A stretch of DNA of 58,703 nt from Spirochaetota bacterium (GTDB taxonomy: Bacteria > Spirochaetota > B62-G9 > DRHN01): contig JAFGTF010000057.1 of the NCBI GenBank assembly GCA_016934265.1, positions 1 through 58,703 on the forward strand, in the 5' to 3' direction. Shown here in pieces: positions 25,412-34,896 of this stretch. The position numbers were made by a program, and so were the translations under genes. Numbering within the stretch: position 1 is the stretch's first letter; each line of letters opens with the position of its first letter. The notes beneath the pieces are model-generated. The model was given only the letters and a program-made list of their open reading frames with translations, was not told the DNA's origin and searched no databases.

Positions 25412-27613
25412 GTGAAGGAACAATCGATTCACAACGCCGACCATACGATCCTCATTGCGGAAGACAGTCCGACCGAGTCTCTCAAACTGCAGCGGCTTCT
25501 CGAGGAAGCCGGTTTCCGCGTTATAGCGGCTCGAAACGGAAACGAAGCAATAAGTAAGCTGCAGAAACAGGTTTTCGATCTCGTGATCAGTGATATCATG
25601 ATGCCTGAAAAGGACGGCTACGAGCTTTGCAGCACGGTAAAGAAGAAACCGGGTTTGAAGCAGATACCGGTAATACTTTTAACCTCTCTCTCCGATCCGA
25701 ACGACGTCGTCCGGGGTCTCGATGCAGGGGCAGATTACTATATCACGAAACCGTACGACGGTGATTATCTGCTTCACAAGGTAAACGGGATCCTGTCTGG
25801 AAATCACAGATTGGAAGAAGAGGACGAGGAGTTCACGGTTCAGCTCGACCGTGAGATACACACGATAACCACGAAAAAAGGGCGTGTAATTTCCCTTCTG
25901 CTCTCAACCTATGAAAACGCGGTGGGTCAGAACAAAAAGCTCTTCGAGGCACAGCTCGAGCTGAGGAAGACGAATGAGACGCTCTCGCAAAAGCTGAACG
26001 AGCTCGAGGCGTCGGAACAGCGGTACGAGAACCTCATTATGACCATTCCCGATATCGTATACCGCATAGACGAGAAAGGATGCTTCACGTTTCTCAACAG
26101 CGCAATCGAAAAGCTCGGCTACAAACCGGAAGAGCTCATCGGGAAACACTTCAGCTCACTCATCATGCCGGGCGAAGAGAGAAAGGTAAGCCGCACTCAC
26201 GTGCTCTCGAAATACCGAGGAAAAGCCACCGGCCCGGAAGGCGCACCGAAGCTCTTTGACGAACGCAGGACCAAAGAAAGAAAGACGGAAGGACTCGAGG
26301 TGCTCCTCATCCCGAAAAATAAAACCAAGCTGAAACCCGGTCTCATCAAGAGCCTGAACGAAAACATGGTAATCGTGGAAGTCAACAGCTCCGGCATATG
26401 GGCGACTGACCGCGGCGGCCGGAAGGTCCTGCTGGGAACCGTCGGCGTCATCCGGGACATCACGGAACGGAAACTCATCGAGGACAGGCTCATCGAGTCC
26501 GAGCAGCTGTTTCGCGCGATATTCGACAACGCAAACGACGGTATCGCGCTCCTCAACATGTCGAAACACGAAATTCACATATGCAACAGGATGATGAACG
26601 ATATGCTTGGATACGGCCCGAAACAAACCACGCATATGCCCATACATGACCTGCATCCCAAAAACGAGCTAGCCGAGATACTAAAGCAGTATGAAAGGCA
26701 GTCACAGGGCGAGCTTACGATCTCGAAGAACATACCGTTGAAGCGCCGGAACGGGAAAACCGTGTATGTTGACATCAACGCCGGCAGGATCGAGCTTCAC
26801 GACGAGTCGTACCTGCTCGGCATCTACAGGGATGTTACCGAGAGGAGGCGTCTGGAGGAGGAGCTTACAAAACTCAACGAGTCTCTCGAGCAACGGGTTT
26901 GCGAACGGACAAGGGATCTTGAACGATCCAACCGGGAGCTCGAACAGTTCGCATACGTAGCTTCGCATGACCTGCAGGAGCCGCTCCGCATGGTGTCGAG
27001 CTACGTGCAGCTTCTCGAAAAGCGATACAAAGAAAAACTCGACGATGACGCACGTGAGTTCATCGACTTCGCGGTGGACGGCGCGACCAGCATGCAGGAC
27101 CTCATTCAAGACCTTTTGAGCTACTCGAGAGTCGGCACGAAGGGAAAGCCGTTTGCTCCGGTCGATATGGAACGGGCGCTGTCCGTCGCACTCTCGAACC
27201 TGAAAGTCATGCTGGAGGACACATCCGCCGAGGTGACGAACGACACGCTCCCGACGGTTCAGGCCGACTACAACCAGATGGTCCAGATCCTCCAGAACCT
27301 CGTGGGGAACGCGATCAAGTTCAGGGGGGAAAGCTCTCCGAAGGTGCATGTATCATCCCGTGAAGAGGGAGGAGCGTGGATTTTTTCCGTATCTGACAAC
27401 GGCATCGGAATCGAGAAAGAGTACCTCGATCGAATATTCGTCATCTTCCAGCGCCTCCATACGAGGGATGAGTACAAGGGAACGGGAATCGGCCTCTCGG
27501 TTTGTAAAAAGATCGCGGACAGGCACGGAGGACACATATGGGTGGAATCGGTTCCAAAAAAAGGCTCGACCTTTTATTTCTCGATTCCCGGCCATGCAGG
27601 CGGCGGCGTGTAG
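25412..27613 (+). CDS. REC-PAS-PAS sensor histidine kinase (phytochrome-type HisKA)
   Basis: A 733-residue kinase starting at a GTG (25412), 19 nt after cheB. The N-terminal receiver (about 8-130) has TILIAEDSPTES, phospho-acceptor in LVISDIMMP and the Lys of YITKPYD. Two PAS domains follow (about 205-355, the first with an unusual insert of basic and Gly/Pro-rich sequence; and about 365-480), then a long coiled coil. HisKA carries the phospho-acceptor H519 in YVASHDLQEPLR, the form found in phytochrome-type kinases. The HATPase ends with GTGIGLSVCKKIADRHGGHI. In Wsp operons this place is taken by the diguanylate cyclase WspR. Here a receiver-linked kinase could relay CheA output onward, possibly to the Rcp1-like regulator at 28289. 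No PHY or bilin domain is present. Confidence 0.93.
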   Translation: MKEQSIHNADHTILIAEDSPTESLKLQRLLEEAGFRVIAARNGNEAISKLQKQVFDLVISDIMMPEKDGYELCSTVKKKPGLKQIPVILLTSLSDPNDVVRGLDAGADYYITKPYDGDYLLHKVNGILSGNHRLEEEDEEFTVQLDREIHTITTKKGRVISLLLSTYENAVGQNKKLFEAQLELRKTNETLSQKLNELEASEQRYENLIMTIPDIVYRIDEKGCFTFLNSAIEKLGYKPEELIGKHFSSLIMPGEERKVSRTHVLSKYRGKATGPEGAPKLFDERRTKERKTEGLEVLLIPKNKTKLKPGLIKSLNENMVIVEVNSSGIWATDRGGRKVLLGTVGVIRDITERKLIEDRLIESEQLFRAIFDNANDGIALLNMSKHEIHICNRMMNDMLGYGPKQTTHMPIHDLHPKNELAEILKQYERQSQGELTISKNIPLKRRNGKTVYVDINAGRIELHDESYLLGIYRDVTERRRLEEELTKLNESLEQRVCERTRDLERSNRELEQFAYVASHDLQEPLRMVSSYVQLLEKRYKEKLDDDAREFIDFAVDGATSMQDLIQDLLSYSRVGTKGKPFAPVDMERALSVALSNLKVMLEDTSAEVTNDTLPTVQADYNQMVQILQNLVGNAIKFRGESSPKVHVSSREEGGAWIFSVSDNGIGIEKEYLDRIFVIFQRLHTRDEYKGTGIGLSVCKKIADRHGGHIWVESVPKKGSTFYFSIPGHAGGGV

Positions 27614-27858
27614 GATAAAAACTTACGTGCAGGCAGGCTAATGTCTTATATATAAATCAGACCACAGCCGATGCACGGCTGACGGTATACTGGGTAAATT
27701 ACGGGCATGCGTGCACGAAGCGGCTTGTTTTCGGTGTGAAGGCGGGTTACGGAAAAATTTTTTATACCGACAGCGGTCGAAGACCGCTACCGGTCTTATG
27801 CGGAGAAGAGGGGGCTTTTTTGTATCCCATCGAACTACAGTGTCAAGGCGGGACTGCG

Positions 27859-28296
27859 ATGAAACTATTAATTGCTGACGATTCAAAAGCGGTGAGGGAA
27901 CGGTTGTATGAAATGCTGTCCGATATTCCGGGCGTAAAGGAAATAATACAGGCCAAGAGCGGGTCCGAGGCGGTGGCCCTTACCAGGGAGCACGATCCGG
28001 ACGTCGTTATACTCGATATACGAATGCCGGGCAGAGAAGAACATAACAAGGGCAACGGCATCAGCTCCCTGGAAAAGATCAAGAAGTTTAAAAACACGAC
28101 CGTCGTGATCATGCTTACCAATTACCCTCTTCCACAGTATAGGAAAGAGTGCATGAACAGGGGTGCGGACCATTTCTTCGACAAGTCGATCGAGTTCGAA
28201 AAGGTGATAGCGGTAATCGAAAACCTGATCGCCGGGAAACTGGCAGGTCGAAGAGGCGATAAAGTAAATAATCCGGAGGAGACAGAACATGAGTAA
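27859..28296 (+). CDS. Single-domain response regulator
   Basis: A 145-residue receiver: MKLLIADDSKAVRERLYEML at the N-terminus, phospho-acceptor in VVILDIRMPG, Thr/Asn in MLTNYP and Lys in FFDKSIEF, plus a 20-residue charged tail. The ATG at 27859 is chosen because the receiver fold begins there. The 245-bp upstream spacer carries a small hairpin (AGCGGTC-GAA-GACCGCT, 27772-27788) that could belong to a terminator or operator. The end overlaps the next regulator gene by 8 nt. With no output domain it probably acts in a phosphorelay or by protein-protein contact with the neighbouring kinases. Confidence 0.9.
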   Translation: MKLLIADDSKAVRERLYEMLSDIPGVKEIIQAKSGSEAVALTREHDPDVVILDIRMPGREEHNKGNGISSLEKIKKFKNTTVVIMLTNYPLPQYRKECMNRGADHFFDKSIEFEKVIAVIENLIAGKLAGRRGDKVNNPEETEHE

Positions 28297-28759
28297 AGAT
28301 ACGGGGCAGAAACGACCTGCGGAGATACTCATGGTTGAGGATAATGCAGGCGATGTGAGACTCGCGATAGAGGCTTTTAAGGAGAGCGGTTTCCTATACA
28401 ACCTTACCACGGTTCACGACGGAAAAGAGGCGATCCTGTTTCTCAGAAAGGAAGGGAGATACAGGGACACGACACAGCCTGATATAATTCTCCTCGACCT
28501 CAATCTTCCGAAGATAGACGGCAGGGAGGTGTTGATAAGAATCAAAACAGATCCGGACCTAAAACGGATCCCCGTTGTTGTGCTTACCTCTTCGAAAGCG
28601 GACGACGATATCTCAAAGGCATACGATACTCACGCGAATTCGTATATAACAAAACCGATAAATCTCGAGGCATTCATCGGGATCGTCAAATCCATCGAAA
28701 AGTACTGGCTTTCCGTCGTAACACTTCCTTCCGGCAAATACAAAGAGGAAAACAATTAA
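28289..28759 (+). CDS. Rcp1-like response regulator
   Basis: A 156-residue receiver of the Rcp1/CheY-like group that works with phytochrome-type kinases. Features are ILMVEDNAGDVRLAIEAFKE, LRKEGRYRDTTQPDIILLDL (phospho-acceptor Asp in the LLDLNLP motif), VVLTSSKADDDI and SYITKPINLEAF. The RR-x-K-EG-Y-x-x-x-x-x-PD region is a hallmark of this subgroup. It overlaps the regulator before it by 8 nt and lies 29 nt before the hybrid kinase. The HisKA type of the kinase at 25412 (SHDLQEPLR) is the one usually paired with such regulators, so it is the best partner candidate. Confidence 0.93.
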   Translation: MSKDTGQKRPAEILMVEDNAGDVRLAIEAFKESGFLYNLTTVHDGKEAILFLRKEGRYRDTTQPDIILLDLNLPKIDGREVLIRIKTDPDLKRIPVVVLTSSKADDDISKAYDTHANSYITKPINLEAFIGIVKSIEKYWLSVVTLPSGKYKEENN

Positions 28760-28788
28760 AGTTTCTTGATATCGAAGGGAGCGGTTTT

Positions 28789-31700
28789 ATGAGTACCGAC
28801 TACAGGATCCTGTTGATAGAAGACAATAAAGGCGACGCCCGCCTGATCCATGAGATGCTAAAGGGGACGAGTACGGTTACCTCGTCTCTCTCAACCGTCT
28901 CCACCTTAAAAGAGGGGCTGAAAGCGGCCGTCACTGGGAATTTCGATGTAATACTTCTCGACCTGTCGCTTCCTGAAAGCGGCGGGTTGGAGACCTTCAA
29001 CCGCGTGAAAGACACGATCGACGACATACCGATCATCGTTCTCACGGGCAACACGGACGAGTCGATGGGCATAGAGGCTGTTGGGAGGGGAGCGCAGGAC
29101 TATATAATAAAAGGGCAGGTCGATACACCCCTGCTCGTTCACTCCATACGATACGCGATAGAAAGAAACCAGCTCAAGGCCGAGACGGAACGGCAGGCCC
29201 GGGAAGCCATGAAAAGCGAGTGCCGGTTCCGAAGCATGATCGAGCACAACGCCGATGCGGTCGTGATAATAGATCGGGCCGGAAATATCCGGTTCATCAA
29301 TCCCGCGGGACTCGCCCTCTTCGGCCGAAAAAGTCAACTGCTTATCGGAAAGAAGTTCGGCTTCCCCATAAACGCAGACGAACCCACAGAAATCGAAATA
29401 CCCAGCAATAACAACCTGCCACAGACAGTGGAAATGCGTGTCGTGGAAACGGAATGGGAAGGAGAAAAAGCATACCTCGCATCTTTAAGAGATGTCACCC
29501 AGCGGAAAAGATTCGAAGAGGAAATAAAAAATCTTGCCAAATTTCCATCGGAAGATCCGAACCCGGTACTACGGATATCGAAAGACGGAACAATACTATA
29601 CTCGAACGAATCGGGCAAAGAGATCATGAAAAGCGGGAACAACAAGAACCTCAAAAAAATACCCCCCTATCTTTACGATACGGTGAAGGAAGCACATGAA
29701 TCCGGACGAATGAATATTATGGAAATATCGGCCGATAACAAGACGTACTCATTGACATTCATGCCTATAAAAGACACCGATTACGTTAATCTATACGGAC
29801 AGGATATATCCAATCGGAAAATAACGGAGAAAGAGCTGGAATCGGAAAGGAACCTGCTGCGGACGCTTATCGACAATATACCGGACTTCATCTGGATAAA
29901 GGATAAAGAGAGCCGCTTCATACTGGCAAACATGGCGGTGGCGAATATCTTGGGTTTGGAGAGCCCGGATCGGCTCATCGGAAAGTCGGATTATGACTTC
30001 TACCCTTCGGATGCCGCGGACGAGTACCGCAGGGACGAACAGCACGTTCTTACAAACATGACCGCGATCTTCAACAAGGAGCAGGAAAAAACACATCCGG
30101 ATGGTATGAAAGCTTGGATCTTGACGACAAAGCTCCCGTATCGAAACAGTGAGGGCGACATAATCGGTGTGGTCGGTACCGGACGGGACATTACGGAAAG
30201 GAGGTTGGCGGAGGAAGCGCTGGAGAGAAGCGAGGCATTCAAGGACAGAATCATAGAAAGCAGTCCCGACAGCATAAAGGTGCTGGACCTCGACGGCACG
30301 CTCCGATACATGAGCAAGGGTGGCCAGCATCTTATGGAGATCGAGGACATCGACTCCCTTATCGGCACCTCATGGATCGATTTCTGGAAGGGACAGGACA
30401 GGCTCAAAGCCAAGGAGGCCGTCTCGAAAGCCCGAAGCGGCGGAATTGGAAGCTTCGAGGGGTTTCGGGAGACGACGACAGGCACTCCAAAGTGGTGGGA
30501 AGTCGTCATTTCTCCCATCACCGATACAAAGGGGGAAGTCGAGCAGCTTATCGCTATCTCACGGGACATAACGGAACGCAAGCTGGCCGATGAGGAGCTG
30601 AGAAAACTCTCGATTGCAGTACAGCAAAGCCCGGTGAGCATACTGATAACCGATGTCCAAGGCGACATTGAATACGTCAACCGCCGTTTCAGCGAGATAA
30701 CGGGATACAATTATAAAGAGGTGCTCGGTAAGAACCCGAGGCTCTTGAAGTCGGGCGAGCATACGCCGGAGTTCTACGATAGTTTATGGGGTACAATAAG
30801 CGCAGGCAGAGAGTGGCAGGGAGAGATCTGCAACAAGAAAAAGAACGGAGAGCTCTTCTGGGAATCCGCGACTATCTCCCCCATCAAGAATGAAGAAGGA
30901 ATGATCACGCATTATATCGGGATCAAGGAAAATATCACCGACAGGAGGAACCTCGAGGACCAGCTCAGGCAGTCACAGAAAATGGAGGCAATAGGCAGGT
31001 TCGCGGGCGGGATCGCACACGATTTCAACAATATGATGACCGCCGTGATCGGCTTCTCCGATTACCTTCTCTCGTCCAGACAGGACGATGACGCGCTGGT
31101 GTCGATCATAAAGCAGATCAAGGCCGCAGGGCAGCGCGCAGCATCGCTTACCCAGCAGCTTCTTGCCTTCTCCCGCAGGCAGGCAATAGAAACACAGCTC
31201 ATCGACCTTCAGCTTGTCATTACAACTATGGAACAGATGCTGCGGCAGCTCATCGGGGAAGACATCATACTCAGCATCGCCCTCGACAAGAAACCTTCTA
31301 TAATAAAAACCGACCGCAGCCAGGTCGAGCAGATCATCATGAACCTGGTAGTCAACGCACGGGACGCAATGCCTCAAGGGGGAAAACTCATCATCGAGAC
31401 CGAAACGGCTGTTTTAGACGACGATTACTGCAAGGACTGGATCGATATCGAGGCCGGCACATACGTGGCGCTCTCGATCACGGACACGGGGAGCGGAATG
31501 GACAAGGAAACTTTATCTCATATTTACGAGCCTTTCTACACCACAAAGGAGATCGGAAAGGGAACCGGACTCGGACTCTCGACGGTATACGGTATTGTAA
31601 AGCAGTCTCAAGGACATGTCCATTGCTACAGCGAGCCCCAAAAGGGCACGACATTCAAGATATACTTTCCAGCGATCACCCAACAGGCTGAAAACACACA

Positions 31701-32115
31701 GTTCAGAGATGAAGACTCCGGGGAAGTGAAAATCTCCCGGGGGACCGAAACGATACTACTCGTTGAAGATGAGGAAGTAGTACGAAAAATTGCCTCATCG
31801 GTACTTAGAAGCAACGGCTACCATGTGTTCGAAGCGACAAACAGCGACGAAGCCCTCGCAATATGCAAAGATCGCGACATTTCGATAGATCTTCTGGTTA
31901 CGGACGTGATAATGCCCGGCATGCAGGGGCCGGACCTCGCCCGGCAGATTCTTGACGTCTCTCCGGAGACCTCGGTACTCTTTATTTCGGGATACCCGGA
32001 CAATGTGATAGAAAAGCTCGAACTCTTCGAAGTGGATAACAATTTCTTACAGAAACCGTTCACACCTAAAAAGCTCCTGCTCAGAGTACAGGAACTATTG
32101 AACCGGGGGTTGTAG
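28789..32115 (+). CDS. Hybrid sensor kinase REC-PAS(5)-HisKA-HATPase-REC
   Basis: A 1,108-residue cytoplasmic hybrid kinase. The N-terminal receiver (1-125) has ILLIEDNKGDARLIHEML, VILLDLSLPESGG and DYIIKGQ. Five PAS or PAS-like modules follow at about 145-245, 250-345, 350-470, 475-600 and 605-725, several ending in DITERRLAEEAL-type linkers. HisKA has phospho-acceptor H744 in GIAHDFNNMMTAVIGF, and the HATPase has MNLVVNARDAMPQGG and GTGLGLSTVYGIVKQ. The C-terminal receiver (about 985-1105) has ILLVEDEEVVRK and LLVTDVIMPGMQG. Two receivers flanking one kinase fit a multi-input phosphorelay. It is the last gene of the plus-strand signalling run and is followed by a 553-bp gap. Confidence 0.94.
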   Translation: MSTDYRILLIEDNKGDARLIHEMLKGTSTVTSSLSTVSTLKEGLKAAVTGNFDVILLDLSLPESGGLETFNRVKDTIDDIPIIVLTGNTDESMGIEAVGRGAQDYIIKGQVDTPLLVHSIRYAIERNQLKAETERQAREAMKSECRFRSMIEHNADAVVIIDRAGNIRFINPAGLALFGRKSQLLIGKKFGFPINADEPTEIEIPSNNNLPQTVEMRVVETEWEGEKAYLASLRDVTQRKRFEEEIKNLAKFPSEDPNPVLRISKDGTILYSNESGKEIMKSGNNKNLKKIPPYLYDTVKEAHESGRMNIMEISADNKTYSLTFMPIKDTDYVNLYGQDISNRKITEKELESERNLLRTLIDNIPDFIWIKDKESRFILANMAVANILGLESPDRLIGKSDYDFYPSDAADEYRRDEQHVLTNMTAIFNKEQEKTHPDGMKAWILTTKLPYRNSEGDIIGVVGTGRDITERRLAEEALERSEAFKDRIIESSPDSIKVLDLDGTLRYMSKGGQHLMEIEDIDSLIGTSWIDFWKGQDRLKAKEAVSKARSGGIGSFEGFRETTTGTPKWWEVVISPITDTKGEVEQLIAISRDITERKLADEELRKLSIAVQQSPVSILITDVQGDIEYVNRRFSEITGYNYKEVLGKNPRLLKSGEHTPEFYDSLWGTISAGREWQGEICNKKKNGELFWESATISPIKNEEGMITHYIGIKENITDRRNLEDQLRQSQKMEAIGRFAGGIAHDFNNMMTAVIGFSDYLLSSRQDDDALVSIIKQIKAAGQRAASLTQQLLAFSRRQAIETQLIDLQLVITTMEQMLRQLIGEDIILSIALDKKPSIIKTDRSQVEQIIMNLVVNARDAMPQGGKLIIETETAVLDDDYCKDWIDIEAGTYVALSITDTGSGMDKETLSHIYEPFYTTKEIGKGTGLGLSTVYGIVKQSQGHVHCYSEPQKGTTFKIYFPAITQQAENTQFRDEDSGEVKISRGTETILLVEDEEVVRKIASSVLRSNGYHVFEATNSDEALAICKDRDISIDLLVTDVIMPGMQGPDLARQILDVSPETSVLFISGYPDNVIEKLELFEVDNNFLQKPFTPKKLLLRVQELLNRGL

Positions 32116-32668
32116 AGAGAAAACACCTATTACTGTATTTCAGTTTCCGCCCTTTTGCCTTTTTGAATAACAAGGATAGTTCATAGCCAACGCATGGTGT
32201 TCCCCCTCACTCTATTCATCGCTCTGTATAAAATGCGGTCTTTACTCTATCATTCAGGACTTAGAGGCTATAACAACGAGCGGCGAAACAGATATCGAAC
32301 GCCGTATAATTAAATAGGGTTCTTCTCCAAAATAGTTGCAATAAATTATGGGCATACTAATCATGACTGCGTCATTACGAGGCGTAAGACAACATCATCC
32401 GATGCTGTCTTTACTGCCGAAGGCAAAAGGCGCCTATGTCTCAAATCGAGGCTTTATGCCTCAATCAACGAAGTTATCTCTTAAGACAGTCATTTATTGT
32501 CCTTTTTTTTGATCGGCTCCGGGGCATTGTATAAACGTCTCCGCCGCTCATGCTATCTCTAGCAAAAAGAGATTATGATCATTTATAGCTCTAATTATAA
32601 TTGGCAAGTACCTTCATTGTATTTTTTCACCTAAATCGGAGAAGAACCTTAAATGGAAATTTACCCAT
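32116..32668. other. 553-bp gene-free gap between convergent genes
   Basis: No credible gene. AT-rich sequence with scattered short inverted repeats, for example GAGGC-TTTAT-GCCTC around 32446-32460, and a segment CGTCATTACGAGGCG near 32370 that looks like a decayed family-1 arm. T-rich runs after the hybrid kinase gene could end transcription, but no strong hairpin with a U-tract was found. Confidence 0.5.
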
Positions 32669-34195
32669 CTACAGCAGCGGTTCCACGTCCACCGTACCCC
32701 GCTCCCTGTCTAAAAAGAATCGGACTCCTTCAATCTCGTGGGTAACGACATACGGTTTCCGGCAGATCTCAATATACACTCCGGGGAATACTGTTCCAAG
32801 CACGACAACTTCCGCCTTTTTATTCTTATCGAGCTGAACCACGAGCTTTTTTGCGGTACCGTTCAGCTTATGGATATACTCCTTTATCTTGCGTTTTGTC
32901 TCATCGAGCATCGCCGCCTTCTCAGGTTCGGCCTTGATCCGCCCCTCTATCTGGCCGAGCTTTGTTGCAAGCGCGACGCTCTTGTCCCTGATCCACTCGA
33001 GGTTCTGCTGCACCTTGTGATCGATTCCGCAGTGGATCTCCGTCTTGATTCCCATCTTCGTACCGATCTGACCCGCCTGGACGCCGTTTTGGGAATAAAT
33101 CTTTCCGCCGGCGATTATACTCCGCTTTGCCATTTCAAGACGGCCGCGGGTGCTGACGATCGAGTGAAGAATACCCGTTTCGATATATATCGGACCGTCC
33201 GCTTCTACGTAGGAGTTCTCGATATATTTCGCCCGTATCTCCCCGCCGACATATATCGTGCCTTTCTTTCGTCCAATTATTCCCCTGTTTACGAGAAGGT
33301 CGCGCTTACAGGTAACCTTCGAGGCATCGAGTGTGCCCTTACAGTTGATGGAGCCCTCGGCATCTACCGTAAACCCGTCGTTGACCCGGCCGTGGATGAT
33401 GATATCTCCCGGGAATTCGATGTTTCCGGTATGGTAATCGACATCTCCATACACCTCGAATACTTCATGGACCCAGAAATGGTTGTTCCAGAGCTCGAAC
33501 CTCCCGTCTGCGGCGGCGACGATCACCTCGCCCTCGACCGCCGTATTCTTCCCCGGCCTCTTCTGGACCACTGACGCCTTCTTATACGGGACCAGTTCAC
33601 CTTTCACCGTCTTCCCTAATACGCCCTCCTTCTTCGGTACGACTTTTGCGAGAACGTCCCCCTTGCTGACAAGCGTATATGAAGTGAGCTTCTTGAAGTC
33701 GATCCTTTCATTTTCGTCTCGTTGAATCGACTTCTTTTTTTTAAGCCCTCCCTCGATGACATACTGTTTCGGGATCTCTTCGACCGGTTTGGTTCCCCGA
33801 GCGATAATCACACCGCTTATCTGTACCTGTTCGTCATTGCATCTTCTGATTTCGTTCCGTATCGTCTCCCACTCGATCCCGTGCACTACTCCATACTGTG
33901 AAAGCTTATCTGTGACATCCTCCTCTGTAATATCTCCTCCCGCTCCCCTGGGAGGATAAAAGTCCGCGATTGCCTGCATGTCGTCTTTTGAAATCCTGAT
34001 CTCAGCCATCCCGTCGACCGAGATCTGCTCCTCCAACGCCAGCTCCTCGAACTCTTTTTTTTGCATCTCGTTTTCGATCCGTTTTCTGGACCCGGTTGTT
34101 TCTCCGACCTCCAAGGCGACCGATTGAATATCATCGAGAATAGTGCCGACGCTTCTGATGAGGTCTTCGACTATATAATCTTTTTCTTTTTTCAT
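32669..34195 (-). CDS. DUF342/FapA family protein
   Basis: A 508-residue protein of the FapA (DUF342) family. A long N-terminal polar region (1-190) is followed by a Gly- and Val-rich right-handed beta-helix-like core (about 200-400) with motifs such as VYGDVDYHTGNIEFPGDIII, VDAEGSINCKGTLDASKVTC and VEADGPIYIETGILHSI. A coiled coil and C-terminal strands follow (about 405-505, VVLGTVFPGVYIEICRKPYV). Family members occur near flagellar or surface-organelle genes, but a biochemical function is not settled. No signal peptide or membrane segment is visible. It starts 8 nt after the receiver gene at 34204-34551, so the two form a minus-strand operon and the receiver may control it. Confidence 0.85.
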   Translation of the reverse strand: MKKEKDYIVEDLIRSVGTILDDIQSVALEVGETTGSRKRIENEMQKKEFEELALEEQISVDGMAEIRISKDDMQAIADFYPPRGAGGDITEEDVTDKLSQYGVVHGIEWETIRNEIRRCNDEQVQISGVIIARGTKPVEEIPKQYVIEGGLKKKKSIQRDENERIDFKKLTSYTLVSKGDVLAKVVPKKEGVLGKTVKGELVPYKKASVVQKRPGKNTAVEGEVIVAAADGRFELWNNHFWVHEVFEVYGDVDYHTGNIEFPGDIIIHGRVNDGFTVDAEGSINCKGTLDASKVTCKRDLLVNRGIIGRKKGTIYVGGEIRAKYIENSYVEADGPIYIETGILHSIVSTRGRLEMAKRSIIAGGKIYSQNGVQAGQIGTKMGIKTEIHCGIDHKVQQNLEWIRDKSVALATKLGQIEGRIKAEPEKAAMLDETKRKIKEYIHKLNGTAKKLVVQLDKNKKAEVVVLGTVFPGVYIEICRKPYVVTHEIEGVRFFLDRERGTVDVEPLL

Positions 34196-34203
34196 CGTTT
34201 TCT

Positions 34204-34551
34204 CTATTCGAGAAAATCGAGTATTTTTGCTATCTCGAACGGCTTTTTCAAAAGCGAGAGCGCTCCCGCATCGAGGGCTCTCTTGGCGAGCGGGTCCGTC
34301 GGGTACGCAGTAAGAACAACAAGTCTCGCCGTCGGCTTTGCTCCCAGTATACCCTCCGCAACCTCCGCCCCGTTTTTTCCGGGCATCCTGAGGTCGGTCA
34401 CGATAAGATCGTAATCGGTGGAGAGTGCCTCTTTTTCGCCCTTGAAGGGGTCGCTGAAGGTAGTTACGTCGTAACCCATATCCTCCAATATGAGCTTCAG
34501 GGCGTTCAGATTCATCTCCTCATCATCGATAACGAGCAGCCTTTTTTTCAT
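34204..34551 (-). CDS. Single-domain response regulator paired with DUF342
   Basis: A 115-residue receiver: MKKRLLVIDDEEMNLNALKL, phospho-acceptor in LIVTDLRMPGKNG, Thr in VVLTAYP and Lys in LLKKPFE. The start at 34551 is chosen because the receiver fold begins at that Met with GGAG upstream; an in-frame ATG 30 nt further up adds only an unrelated leader. It has no output domain. It is divergent from the HD-GYP gene at 34897 and co-transcribed with the DUF342 gene. CheY-like delivery of a signal to DUF342, or to a motor, is an inference. Confidence 0.88.
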   Translation of the reverse strand: MKKRLLVIDDEEMNLNALKLILEDMGYDVTTFSDPFKGEKEALSTDYDLIVTDLRMPGKNGAEVAEGILGAKPTARLVVLTAYPTDPLAKRALDAGALSLLKKPFEIAKILDFLE

Positions 34552-34896
34552 GCTTGTCTCCTGTTCAAAACAGCAGCTCACACGCTTCTATTTCGCATAA
34601 TAATATCGTAAATCATAGAAAAATGCAATATGAGAGAAAACCCCCATCAACGAAATCCGCGGTAAAATATGACTTCCGTTCAATTGTCCTATACGAAATA
34701 CCGGCGCAGCTAAAGTATGCAATAATTCTTAATAATTAGCAATACATTGAAAAACGTATTATAATTATTCAATACTTTATAATTTAACCAAACCAGTGCA
34801 ATTGCAGTACAAGATATATGTTCGGTATGTATAGCGGATTCATAACGGGTCAGTTCCGAGGACATGAAACTACAGCGGAGTTTATGAGGGCCAGAC
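34552..34896. promoter_or_regulatory. 345-bp divergent promoter region
   Basis: An AT-rich spacer between the minus-strand regulator/DUF342 pair and the plus-strand HD-GYP gene. It contains the inverted repeat at 34747-34772 and several TATAAT-like strings (for example 34757-34783). No small gene is credible. The HD-GYP start codon is preceded by GAGGG at about 8 nt. Confidence 0.45.
34747..34772. promoter_or_regulatory. Putative operator TTGAA-N16-TTCAA, shared with 42823
   Basis: TTGAA (34747) and TTCAA (ending 34772) form an inverted repeat in AT-rich DNA, about 125 bp before the HD-GYP gene. A similar site (TTGAAAAA...ATTATTCAATA) lies at 42823-42849 upstream of the cyclase-PilZ gene. 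A common regulator or promoter type is possible. Confidence 0.35.

Noticed and set aside
25412..28759. Bacteriophytochrome/Rcp1 light-sensing system
   Set aside because: The kinase has the matching HisKA type but no GAF/PHY chromophore domains, only REC and PAS.
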